Assembly (NCBI RefSeq): GCF_900454685.1 | Contig: NZ_UATM01000032.1 | Span: forward strand, 558,001 to 622,000 | Reading direction: 5' to 3' | Origin: Peptoniphilus harei | GTDB lineage: Bacteria; Bacillota; Clostridia; Tissierellales; Peptoniphilaceae | DNA: 64,000 nt | Part shown: positions 35,406-42,583 of the stretch, one piece after another | Position numbering within the stretch: the stretch's first letter is position 1 | How the letters are laid out: each line of letters opens with the position of its first letter | The notes under the pieces: generated by a model | Databases searched by the model: none | The model's input: only the letters and a program-made list of their open reading frames with translations | What the model was told of the DNA's origin: nothing | Translations under genes and position numbers: made by a program

Positions 35406-36044
35406 ATGAAAGTTGGAGTATTCGCAGGAACTCATGAAGACACAAGGATGGGAGTGGACCTCTTGAGGGAGAGGGGATTTGAAACTCTATCCTATCCTAT
35501 TTCCAAGAACCCCAAGGACCAATCCCTCCTTCAATATTATTCAAGAGAAGAACTCACAAGACTTGTTGAAGAAAAAATTGTGGATGCAAAAAAGTCTGGT
35601 GGAGAGAAAATTTTTATCTACTGCAATTCTCTTTCAGCATCAATAGATCTGGGGGACTTATCTCGCCGCCAGAACATCCAAATTATCACTCCCTTGGACT
35701 TTTATAAAGATCTTGACTCTAGGTATAAAAAGTTAATTATCCTTGCAGCAAACTCAAAATCAGCCCATGGAGTTGATGCCCTTCTTTGCCAAAAGAATTT
35801 TAGGGACACAATTTCTATTGGGATCCTAAGTCTTGTTGAAGAAATCGAAAAGAAAACTGCCCCAGAAGAAATTATAAAAAAGCTTGACCTAAAAGACCTC
35901 TTTAACTTTTTTAACAAGATGGAAGAAAGACCTGAGGGAATTATCCTTGCCTGCACCCACTTCCCCTACATGAAAGAGGAATTTAAAAAGTTGACTGATA
36001 TAGAAATCTTGGATCCAGCAGAAGACATGATAAAAAGACTTTAA
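35406..36044 (+). CDS. Asp/Glu racemase-superfamily protein
   Basis: 212 aa. The two active-site cysteine regions are recognisable as FIYCNSLSASI (about 71) and LACTHFPYM (about 182), as in glutamate and aspartate racemases. The usual N-terminal DSG-type motif is replaced by FAGTHEDTRMGVDLL, and the protein is about 50 residues shorter than MurI. It is therefore a divergent member, and D-glutamate supply is not certain. It is co-transcribed with the lipid kinase and ends at a terminator. Confidence 0.75.
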   Translation: MKVGVFAGTHEDTRMGVDLLRERGFETLSYPISKNPKDQSLLQYYSREELTRLVEEKIVDAKKSGGEKIFIYCNSLSASIDLGDLSRRQNIQIITPLDFYKDLDSRYKKLIILAANSKSAHGVDALLCQKNFRDTISIGILSLVEEIEKKTAPEEIIKKLDLKDLFNFFNKMEERPEGIILACTHFPYMKEEFKKLTDIEILDPAEDMIKRL

Positions 36045-36083
36045 AGACAAACAATCCACAGAAAATTGAAAAATTACACAAAA

Positions 36084-36110
36084 AAAAGAGCTTTTTCTTA
36101 GCTCTTTTCT
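36084..36110 (+). terminator. Terminator after the racemase-like gene
   Basis: Stem AAAAGAGC/GCTCTTTT (36084-36091, 36101-36108) with a T-rich loop and tail. Confidence 0.75.
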
Positions 36111-36113
36111 TTT

Positions 36114-36311
36114 TTACCCACAAAAGTTGATAACTTTTATGAAACTGTGGATAAGATTGTATAAATTTTATAAAATCCCCTTAAAATTCTTGTAAATTTA
36201 CAAATTTTTCTTGTTTTATGATAATTTTTTCAAAATGTGCATGAAATGTGCAGAACTTTTCAAGACAAATGTTCATATCCTTGTGGATAATGTGGATAAA
36301 GCTGGGGATAA
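36114..36311 (+). other. DnaA-box cluster in a convergent intergenic region
   Basis: Three perfect TGTGGATAA sites lie at 36146-36154, 36282-36290 and 36291-36299; the last two touch. One-mismatch sites are at 36114-36122 (TTACCCACA) and 36303-36311 (TGGGGATAA). A further perfect site is at 36493-36501 inside the ABC-F gene. Between the first and second perfect sites is about 125 bp of very AT-rich DNA (36155-36230). It may be an origin-like or DnaA-titrating region; there is no dnaA gene in the window. Confidence 0.7.
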
Positions 36312-36360
36312 AGTCTATATCACAAGTAGGCTTGTGGAAAGAAACTTGATAAGATTTTTG

Positions 36361-38247
36361 TCAGTCCTCAAGTTCCATCCACTTTTCATAAAGGTCTTCT
36401 AGAGTATTTGCAAGGCTTTCACGCTCTATTGATAAATCGCTGGCTAGTTGATAATCGCTGTAAGTGTTAGAGTCTGCAAGTTTTGAGTCAATTGTGGATA
36501 ACTTTTCCTCTAATGTTGAAATATCTTTTTCAATTTTTTCTTTTTCCTTGCGAAGGGCCTTATTTTTTTTGCGTTCTTCTCTCTCTTCACGCTTTTCTCT
36601 TTCAATTTCTGTCCTGGACTTGTAGTCTTCGTCATCAGACTCCACTTCAGTGGTCTTTTCAAGATAATAATCGTAGTTGCCAAGGAAGGTGTTGATACCA
36701 GACTCAGTCATCTCAAAAATCTTATCAACAGTCTTATTTAAAAAGTACCTGTCGTGGGAGATGGAGAGTACAGTTCCCTCGTATTTCAAGAGGGCGTCTT
36801 CAAGTATCTCCTTGGAGTCAATGTCCAAGTGGTTGGTAGGCTCGTCAAGGACAAGGAAGTTTGCCCCCTTTAGCATAATTTTTAAAAGTGATAACCTTCC
36901 TCGTTCTCCTCCAGAAAGTTCATCAATGGTCTTGAAGATGTCGTCGCCCACAAAGAGAAATTCTGCAAGGTACTTCCTAATTTGGAAGTGCTCAAGCTTT
37001 GGGAACTCGTCCCAAATTTCATCCATGACAGTCTTGTCTAGGCTTAGGTTGTCAAGCTCTTGGTAGAAGAAGGCCACGTCCACATTGGACCCCAGCCTGA
37101 CCTCTCCAGATGTTGGAGAAGTTTCTTCTGCAATGATCTTAAATAGGGTGGACTTGCCCACACCGTTGGGACCAATTAGGCCGATCTTGTCATTCTTGTA
37201 GACAAAAGCATTGAGGTCATGAAAGACTTGGTGGTCGCCAAAGGACTTTGAAAGGTCCTTAATCTCCAAGACATCCCTTCCCGAAGTCTTCTTGGGAGAG
37301 AAGTGGAGATTGGTCTTCTTGTTGGAAGTTGGCATCTCAATCCTCTGCATCTTATCCAGCATCTTCTTACGGCTCTTGCCCTGCTTGATAAACCTGTCAC
37401 GGCCAAGGTTCATGTATCTTTTTATAATTTCTTCTTGTCTCTTAATTTCCTTTTGCTGGTCCTCATATTGCCTCTTTAGGACTTCGAAGTCCTTCTTTCT
37501 CTGCCTCATATAGTTGTCGTAGTTGCCCTTGTAAGTTTTAGTTCCACCATTTTCCAAGAGGACAATCTTAGAGACAATGTTGTTTAAAAAGTACCTGTCG
37601 TGAGAGATTATGATGACGGCCTTGTCAATGTCCTTTAAGTATTTTTCCAGCCAAGAAATGGCCCCAATGTCCAAGTGGTTGGTAGGCTCGTCAAGTAGGA
37701 GCAGGTCTGCATCTTCAAGGAGGAGCATGGCCAGGGCCACACGAGACTTTTGCCCTCCAGATAGGGTGGAGATGTCCTTGTCAAAGTCCTCTTCTGTGAA
37801 GCCAAGACCAATTAGTGTCCCCCTGATCTTGGAGTTGTAAGAGTAGCCATCCCTCTTGTGAAACTCGTCTTGGAGCCTTTGGTACTTCATGAGTTCTTCA
37901 TCAAGATTGTCTGGATTTTCTGCAATTATGTGCTCTTGATTTCTCAAGTTTTTTTCAAGTTCTATTAGGTCAGCAAAGATTGAAAGGCAGTTGTCGTAAA
38001 TAGATCCTTCAGTGTGAAGGCTAAGCTGTTGCTCCAGGTAGCCTATCTTTAAATCTTTTTTCCTAAAAATTTCTCCCTCGTCGTAGGAGAGGTTTTCTGT
38101 AATTATATTAAAAAGAGTGGACTTGCCACTTCCGTTGATTCCAATAAGACCAATTTTATCCTTATCTTCCACTATTAGGTTTCCGTCTCTAATAGTTTCT
38201 TCATCAATATAGGATTTTTTTATATTTGTTAAACTAAGTATTGGCAT
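36361..38247 (-). CDS. ABC-F family ATPase
   Basis: 628 aa from ATG 38247 behind GGAGGT. Two ATP-binding cassettes: GINGSGKSTLF, LSGGQKSRVALA and LLLLDEPTNHLD in the first; GPNGVGKSTLF, LSGGERGRLSLL and FLVLDEPTNHLD in the second. A linker (about 245-310) joins them and a C-terminal coiled coil (about 540-628, EREKREEREERKKNK) follows. There are no membrane segments, so it is a ribosome-acting ABC-F factor, either housekeeping (Uup/YfmR-like) or target-protecting. The C-terminal coiled coil favours the Uup/YfmR-like group. No antibiotic resistance gene is adjacent. Confidence 0.88.
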   Translation of the reverse strand: MPILSLTNIKKSYIDEETIRDGNLIVEDKDKIGLIGINGSGKSTLFNIITENLSYDEGEIFRKKDLKIGYLEQQLSLHTEGSIYDNCLSIFADLIELEKNLRNQEHIIAENPDNLDEELMKYQRLQDEFHKRDGYSYNSKIRGTLIGLGFTEEDFDKDISTLSGGQKSRVALAMLLLEDADLLLLDEPTNHLDIGAISWLEKYLKDIDKAVIIISHDRYFLNNIVSKIVLLENGGTKTYKGNYDNYMRQRKKDFEVLKRQYEDQQKEIKRQEEIIKRYMNLGRDRFIKQGKSRKKMLDKMQRIEMPTSNKKTNLHFSPKKTSGRDVLEIKDLSKSFGDHQVFHDLNAFVYKNDKIGLIGPNGVGKSTLFKIIAEETSPTSGEVRLGSNVDVAFFYQELDNLSLDKTVMDEIWDEFPKLEHFQIRKYLAEFLFVGDDIFKTIDELSGGERGRLSLLKIMLKGANFLVLDEPTNHLDIDSKEILEDALLKYEGTVLSISHDRYFLNKTVDKIFEMTESGINTFLGNYDYYLEKTTEVESDDEDYKSRTEIEREKREEREERKKNKALRKEKEKIEKDISTLEEKLSTIDSKLADSNTYSDYQLASDLSIERESLANTLEDLYEKWMELED

Positions 38248-38322
38248 AATGACCTCCTGGATATATTTTATCAAATTAGGGAGACCTTTAAAAGAAGCTA
38301 GATCTGGAGGGGTATTATAAGA

Positions 38323-38538
38323 AGTGAGTAAGTGAAAATTTATGACTTTATAAAAAATTATAAGTTAATGGAAAGTTATGACTTGATAAGAAAATACGAC
38401 TTAATGAAAGTTTGTGACTTGATAATAAATTGTAAGATGATAAAAAATTATGAGTTGAAGAAAAATTGTGACTTTATAAGAGTTTGTGAGTTAATAATTA
38501 ATTGTAACTTGATAAAGAATTGTGACTTAATAAAAATT
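38323..38538 (+). repeat. Degenerate 18-bp tandem array 2 (12 units)
   Basis: Twelve head-to-tail units of exactly 18 bp, the last eleven (38341-38538) fitting a rough consensus TRTGACTTRATAAAAAWT. Base 1, base 5, base 8 and base 10 of the unit are invariant in those eleven. In one frame the units give hexapeptides such as YDLIRK, CDLIIN, CNLIKN and CDLIKI. The array lies between the IclR terminator and the ABC-F promoter region, both of which are on the other strand. Same period and similar unit as the array at 10121. A 110-codon frame through it has no ribosome site. Confidence 0.85.
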
Positions 38539-38544
38539 TCCAAC

Positions 38545-38574
38545 AAAAAAAACTCTACCATTAAAAGTAGAGTT
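38545..38574 (-). terminator. Terminator after the IclR gene
   Basis: Stem AACTCTAC/GTAGAGTT (38551-38558, 38567-38574); on the minus strand it is followed by eight Ts. Confidence 0.8.
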
Positions 38575-38578
38575 AAAA

Positions 38579-39325
38579 TTAGTCTGAATGTCCTAAATTT
38601 TTTGAAAAATCAATGCCGGCATTTTTCACTGCCTCTATATAATCTTTTTTGGACTCTTCTGTGATCCTTTCCTTGGGGATAACCACACCAATTGCGCCAA
38701 CAAGTTGGTCTTTGTAATTAAATACAGGGGCACCAATGCCAATGACAGAATCAATGTATTCTGAATCAGAGACAGAAATTTTATTGTTTCTTATGTGCAT
38801 TAAGTCATGCCTCAGGGCTTCCTTGTCAACAGGTGAGTCAAGGTAGTCGGAAAGGTCCTTTTTTAAGTAGTAGTTTATATAATCATCAGATTGAAAGGCA
38901 AGTATAGTTTTTCTAATTGCACCCTTGTGGAGATCAATCTCTATTCCAAAATTTTCCACAATCTTTAAGGAATGCTTGCCTTCAGCCTTTGAAAGCATAA
39001 GGCCCTTGTCCCCAGACTTAATAATAAAATAGGAATCCTCCATAGTCACATCAGACAGTTTTTCTAGGACTGCCTTGCCAACAGCTTGGGGATCCAGCTT
39101 GGATGATGCCTTGATCCCAAGGGGAATTAGGGCTGGCCCTAAGCCATAGAGGTGAGTCCTCTCATCTTTTGACACATAACCAACACCAATTAGGGTTGAC
39201 AGGATTCTGTGGGCTGTGCTTGGGGGTATATTTAAAAATTCAGAGATTTCTGCAATTGTAAGTTCTCGATTTTCACTTTTTAAGATGTCTAAAACATTGG
39301 CTGCCTTGACTAAACTTTGAATCAT
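38579..39325 (-). CDS. IclR family transcriptional regulator
   Basis: 248 aa. N-terminal winged helix (about 1-65: ILKSENRELTIAEISEFLNI and PPSTAHRILSTL) and a C-terminal ligand-binding domain with the family end motif VGAIGVVIPKERI. The effector is not predictable. An inverted repeat spanning its own -10 element (39335-39364) suggests autoregulation. It is divergent from the sdpR-like gene, with 490 bp between. Confidence 0.85.
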   Translation of the reverse strand: MIQSLVKAANVLDILKSENRELTIAEISEFLNIPPSTAHRILSTLIGVGYVSKDERTHLYGLGPALIPLGIKASSKLDPQAVGKAVLEKLSDVTMEDSYFIIKSGDKGLMLSKAEGKHSLKIVENFGIEIDLHKGAIRKTILAFQSDDYINYYLKKDLSDYLDSPVDKEALRHDLMHIRNNKISVSDSEYIDSVIGIGAPVFNYKDQLVGAIGVVIPKERITEESKKDYIEAVKNAGIDFSKNLGHSD

Positions 39326-39334
39326 AATTTCACC

Positions 39335-39364
39335 TTCCAGGTAAAATTATACCACATACTGGAA
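39335..39364 (-). promoter_or_regulatory. IclR gene promoter with inverted repeat
   Basis: On the minus strand a -10 TATAAT (39352-39347) is enclosed by TTCCAG at 39364-39359 and CTGGAA at 39340-39335, an inverted repeat separated by 18 bp. This is a plausible autoregulatory operator. Confidence 0.6.
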
Positions 39365-39731
39365 GCTATTTCATTCTTAGAAATGATGTCAGCTTTAACT
39401 TTGTCCATAAGTAAGGAAAAAGGAGAGTCTTTTAATTATTATAAGTTATATTTTTATTTTTTGTGGGAAAAGTTAATTAAAGTTAAATTTTTTGATTTTT
39501 TTAGAGCGGGAAAGACAAAGTTGTTGAAAATAATTTTTGACTTGTGAAAGATTATAATTTTATAGAATAGAAAATTTATAAGTTGTTTTTAGTAATAATT
39601 ATTTTCTTGGTTAGTAGATTTTAGATTGATTTTGAAAAGAATCACAGTACCTGTGAATTGAGAAAAGACTTGTAAAGTTATAGTTAAAAATCAAAAATTA
39701 TTAAACTATTTAGACAAATTTCAAAATAGTC
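39365..39731. other. Intergenic region, no feature recognised
   Basis: About 367 bp of very AT-rich DNA between divergent regulators. A 76-codon frame at 39317-39547 has no ribosome site and overlaps the IclR promoter. I see no RNA motif or repeat of note. Confidence 0.5.
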
Positions 39732-39759
39732 TTGACAAGAAAAATAAATTTTATATAAT
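39732..39759 (+). promoter_or_regulatory. Promoter of the sdpR-sdpI operon
   Basis: -35 TTGACA (39732-39737), a 16-bp spacer, and -10 TATAAT (39754-39759), all consensus. Confidence 0.8.
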
Positions 39760-39769
39760 TAAATTAACC

Positions 39770-39789
39770 ATTTAGATAATTATCGAAAT
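39770..39789 (+). promoter_or_regulatory. Putative SdpR operator
   Basis: A 20-bp near-perfect palindrome ATTTAGATAATTATCGAAAT with a perfect 10-bp core, GATAATTATC. It lies just downstream of the -10, where an ArsR-type autorepressor would block transcription. Confidence 0.7.
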
Positions 39790-39815
39790 AGAATTAATGG
39801 AAGGGAAGTGGTCCA

Positions 39816-40088
39816 GTGTTTTCTGATACCTTTAAGGCCTTGTCAGACCCAGTTAGGCTGGAGATTTTAAATATGCTTAGGTCGGGCAGGATGAACGCAG
39901 GGGAAATTGCCGAACAGTTTGACCTCTCCAAGGCGACGATCTCCCACCACTTAAAGATTTTAAAAGACCAAGACCTGATCTACGAAGAAAAAGAAAAAAA
40001 TTTTATTTATTACGAGCTCAACACTTCAGTTTTCGAAGAAATACTTACATGGATTGTGAAATTCAAAGGAGGTCCAGATGAAAAATAA
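39816..40088 (+). CDS. sdpR: SdpR/ArsR family autorepressor
   Basis: 90 aa from GTG 39816 behind GGAAGGG. A single winged helix: ALSDPVRLEILNMLRSGRMNAGEIAEQFDLSKATISHHLKILKDQDLI. No metal-binding cysteines are visible, unlike ArsR/SmtB metal sensors, which agrees with SdpR-type regulators. It overlaps the SdpI-like gene by 11 bp. A palindrome after the -10 is its likely binding site. In Bacillus SdpR is held at the membrane by SdpI when toxin is bound. Confidence 0.85.
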   Translation: MFSDTFKALSDPVRLEILNMLRSGRMNAGEIAEQFDLSKATISHHLKILKDQDLIYEEKEKNFIYYELNTSVFEEILTWIVKFKGGPDEK

Positions 40089-40719
40089 ATTTAGGCTTAG
40101 GAAAAGCTCAATAATTTCTATAATTGCATCAATTTTAATTTTAATAACTTTTAATATCTTGTTTTACGACAAGATGCCAGCAGAGCTTCCAACCCACTGG
40201 AATTTCCAGGGTCAAGCTGATGACTACAGTTCCAAGTTTGATGCCATGGTCTTGACCCATGGATTTCTTGTAGTCATGAATATCTTCGCGTGCTTTATGC
40301 TTGACAACGACCCAAGGAACAAGAAGCAAAAGAACTTCTTAATGACACTTAGCAAGCTTGCCATGCCAGCTATAATTATAGTGGTCTACACTATAACAGT
40401 CATGGTTGGACTGGGAAGGGATGTAAATGTCTCAATTATAATTCCACTTTTTGTTGGTCTTTTATTTATCGTCATTGGCAACTACCTTCCAAAGACAAAG
40501 AGGAACTACACTATGGGGATAAAGCTACCTTGGACCCTTAACAGTGACGAGAACTGGAGGAGGACCCACAGATTAGGTGGTATTTGCTTTGTAATAATTG
40601 GTATTTCTCTTATAGTTTCAGTATTTTTAAAAAGTGAAATTGTATTTTTAGTTCCACTTATACTTGGTGGAATAATTCCAGCCTTTTATTCTTATTATCT
40701 ATACACTAAGGGAATTTAA
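40078..40719 (+). CDS. sdpI: SdpI family membrane protein
   Basis: 213 aa with six membrane segments. The family signature MPAELPTHWNFQGQADDYSSK is near residue 35, and NYLPKTKRNYTMGIKLPWTL follows the fourth segment; both are conserved in SdpI. SdpI gives immunity to the SdpC toxin and signals to SdpR in Bacillus. No SdpA, SdpB or SdpC gene is nearby, so this may be an orphan immunity or stress-sensing pair. It ends at two stacked terminators. Confidence 0.85.
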   Translation: MKNKFRLRKSSIISIIASILILITFNILFYDKMPAELPTHWNFQGQADDYSSKFDAMVLTHGFLVVMNIFACFMLDNDPRNKKQKNFLMTLSKLAMPAIIIVVYTITVMVGLGRDVNVSIIIPLFVGLLFIVIGNYLPKTKRNYTMGIKLPWTLNSDENWRRTHRLGGICFVIIGISLIVSVFLKSEIVFLVPLILGGIIPAFYSYYLYTKGI

Positions 40720-40730
40720 AATTTAAAAAA

Positions 40731-40797
40731 GCCTTGTTTAACTTCCAAGGCGTAAAAAAAACTCTTGCAAGTAATTTTGTAAGAGTTTCTTTTTTAT
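40731..40797 (+). terminator. Two consecutive terminators after sdpI
   Basis: First stem GCCTTG/CAAGGC (40731-40736, 40746-40751) followed by A-rich sequence that can serve the minus strand. Second stem AACTCTTGCAA/TTGTAAGAGTT (40760-40770, 40777-40787) followed by T6. Together they separate convergent genes. Confidence 0.7.
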
Positions 40798-40800
40798 AAA

Positions 40801-41595
40801 TTATAATTTTCTATTTTTTCTAGATACTTCAAGGGGAAGTTTTTCTCTTTCCCTCTTAACCTTATTATTTTCTAATTTTAAGACTGAGTAATTTTTGTCT
40901 TCGCCAAGGTCCACTTCAATCTTGCCACTTGGGTCAATTATCAGAGAGTGAGCGTAGGCGTTCTTTGACAAGTCATCATCTCTTGCTATGGCAGGAGAGA
41001 CCACGTAGCATTGTGAGTCCACTGCACGAGCCCTATTTAAGAGGTGGAAGTGAACTTCTCCAGTCTTCTTCATGAAGGTTGATGGGACGAAGATGACTTC
41101 TGCTCCATAGTCCCTAAAAGTTTGGAAGAGTTCAGGGAATCTCAAGTCAAAACAAATTGCAAGGCCAAAAGTCCCGTATTCTGTTTCAAAAACTCCAAGG
41201 GACTTGCCACCAGAAATTGTGTCAGACTCCTTGTAGCCCTCTATGTCAAAGAGGTTGATCTTGGAATATCTGTAGATTTCTCGGCCCTTCTTGTCAAAGA
41301 CATATGACCTGTTGTAAATCTTGTCGCCTGATTTGATGGGGATGGACCCACCAATTAAATAAACTTCATTTTCTTTTGCCACTTGGCTCATCTTTTCATA
41401 AGTTTCGCCAAAGTCCTCTTCAGCAAATTTTGTGAAGTAGGAATTTTGGTAAGGGCAGTTCCACATTTCTGGAAGACAAACCACATCAGCCCCTTCTTTT
41501 TTTACTAGGGCTACATATTCCTCCATAGTCTTTAGGTTTTCTTTTTTGTTGCCCTTAGCAGGCAGCTGAATTAATCCAACATTAAAATCTTTCAT
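40801..41595 (-). CDS. Carbon-nitrogen hydrolase (nitrilase superfamily, omega-amidase-like)
   Basis: 264 aa from ATG 41595 with GAGGTG upstream; a GTG at 41604 is possible. The Glu-Lys-Cys triad is visible: VCLPEMWNCPY (Glu), YRYSKINLFDIE (Lys) and LAICFDLRFPELF (Cys). The CFDLRFPEL form is typical of Nit1/Nit2-type enzymes, which clear omega-amides of keto acids or deaminated glutathione. It follows the UppP gene by 10 bp on the minus strand, and the two may be co-transcribed. Confidence 0.87.
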   Translation of the reverse strand: MKDFNVGLIQLPAKGNKKENLKTMEEYVALVKKEGADVVCLPEMWNCPYQNSYFTKFAEEDFGETYEKMSQVAKENEVYLIGGSIPIKSGDKIYNRSYVFDKKGREIYRYSKINLFDIEGYKESDTISGGKSLGVFETEYGTFGLAICFDLRFPELFQTFRDYGAEVIFVPSTFMKKTGEVHFHLLNRARAVDSQCYVVSPAIARDDDLSKNAYAHSLIIDPSGKIEVDLGEDKNYSVLKLENNKVKREREKLPLEVSRKNRKL

Positions 41596-41605
41596 ACTTT
41601 TCACC

Positions 41606-42481
41606 TCAAATTATATTGAAAAAGCCAAGGCATAGGACCACTAGACCAAGGACAATCCTGTAATATCCAAAGGGGATAAAGTCGTGTTGACGGATGTAGC
41701 CCAAGAATTTTTTGATAACAACAAGGGCAACGATGTAGGAGATTACTCCTCCCACTAGGATCAAGAACCATTGCCATAGGCTAAAGGAAAAGCCAATTTT
41801 TAAGATCTTTAGTGCAGTGGCACCAAGCATTGTTGGGACTGCAAGATAAAAGGAAAATTTGGCAGAGCTTGTTCTTGAACAACCAAGTAGCATGGCACCT
41901 ATAATTGTCGCTGCTGAACGAGATGTGCCTGGCACCATGGCAAGGCATTGGAAAAAGCCAATGAAGAGGGCGGTCTTGAGACCAATGTCGTTTAGGGTCT
42001 CGTACTTAAAGTCCTTGTCCTTATTATTTTTTTCCATGACAATAATTATTATTCCGTAAAAGATAAGTGCAATGGCAACTGTAATAGGGTTAAAAAGGTG
42101 GGCGTCGATGAAGTCATCTAAGAGGAAACCAAAGAAGGCTGCCGGCAAGAAGCCCACAATAATTTTTGCAATTAACCTCATTGTTTCAAGGTCCCTGTAC
42201 TTAAACTTTTCCTTGAAGCTAAGTTCATTGTACTTTTCTTCTCCAATGACTGGGACAAGCTTGCCCTTGGCTATGGGGTTGATGTCATAGAAGTAGAGAT
42301 AAACTACTGCTAGGATGGCACCAAGCTGGATGATGACGCTAAAGGCATTGGAAAAAGCCTTGGGTTCAAGTTTTATAAAACTGTCTGCAATTATAAGGTG
42401 GCCTGTTGATGACACAGGCAAAAATTCTGTAAGTCCCTCGATTATTCCAAGGAAGATTACTTTTATTAAGTCTAAAATCAT
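41606..42481 (-). CDS. uppP: Undecaprenyl-diphosphatase
   Basis: 291 aa from ATG 42481; TTG 42493 lies in the ribosome-site region. About eight membrane segments. Both active-site signatures are intact: EGLTEFLPVSSTGHLII near residue 15 and MVPGTSRSAATI near 185. It converts undecaprenyl diphosphate to the monophosphate at the outer face, and DUF368 in this window would return it inward. Bacitracin tolerance is a known effect of this family. Confidence 0.94.
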   Translation of the reverse strand: MILDLIKVIFLGIIEGLTEFLPVSSTGHLIIADSFIKLEPKAFSNAFSVIIQLGAILAVVYLYFYDINPIAKGKLVPVIGEEKYNELSFKEKFKYRDLETMRLIAKIIVGFLPAAFFGFLLDDFIDAHLFNPITVAIALIFYGIIIIVMEKNNKDKDFKYETLNDIGLKTALFIGFFQCLAMVPGTSRSAATIIGAMLLGCSRTSSAKFSFYLAVPTMLGATALKILKIGFSFSLWQWFLILVGGVISYIVALVVIKKFLGYIRQHDFIPFGYYRIVLGLVVLCLGFFNII

Positions 42482-42540
42482 ATTTACCTCCAATATTTTT
42501 CAAAACCTATTATAACATTATAGGTTAAAAATATAAATAA

Positions 42541-42562
42541 GACCCCTGCTTGTGCAAGGGTC
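42541..42562 (-). terminator. Terminator after dnaB
   Basis: Stem GACCCCTGC/GCAAGGGTC (42541-42549, 42554-42562, one mismatch) with a T/A-rich flank on the minus side (AATAA). Confidence 0.55.
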
Positions 42563-42583
42563 TTTAAAAATTTTATTTACTTA

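Noticed and set aside
36114-36311. Chromosomal origin oriC
   Set aside because: Not accepted as an origin: no dnaA/dnaN and gene directions on both sides converge on it. Kept as a DnaA-box cluster only. The same 9-mer also occurs by chance in coding DNA, for example at 63903-63911.
36211-36402. 63-codon frame in the DnaA-box region
   Set aside because: No ribosome site, covers the DnaA boxes, and overlaps the end of the ABC-F gene.
38332-38664. 110-codon frame through 18-bp array 2
   Set aside because: No good ribosome site; its 3' half runs antisense through the IclR terminator and the end of the iclR gene.
39317-39547. 76-codon frame between iclR and sdpR
   Set aside because: TTG start without ribosome site, overlapping the iclR promoter; very AT-rich composition.
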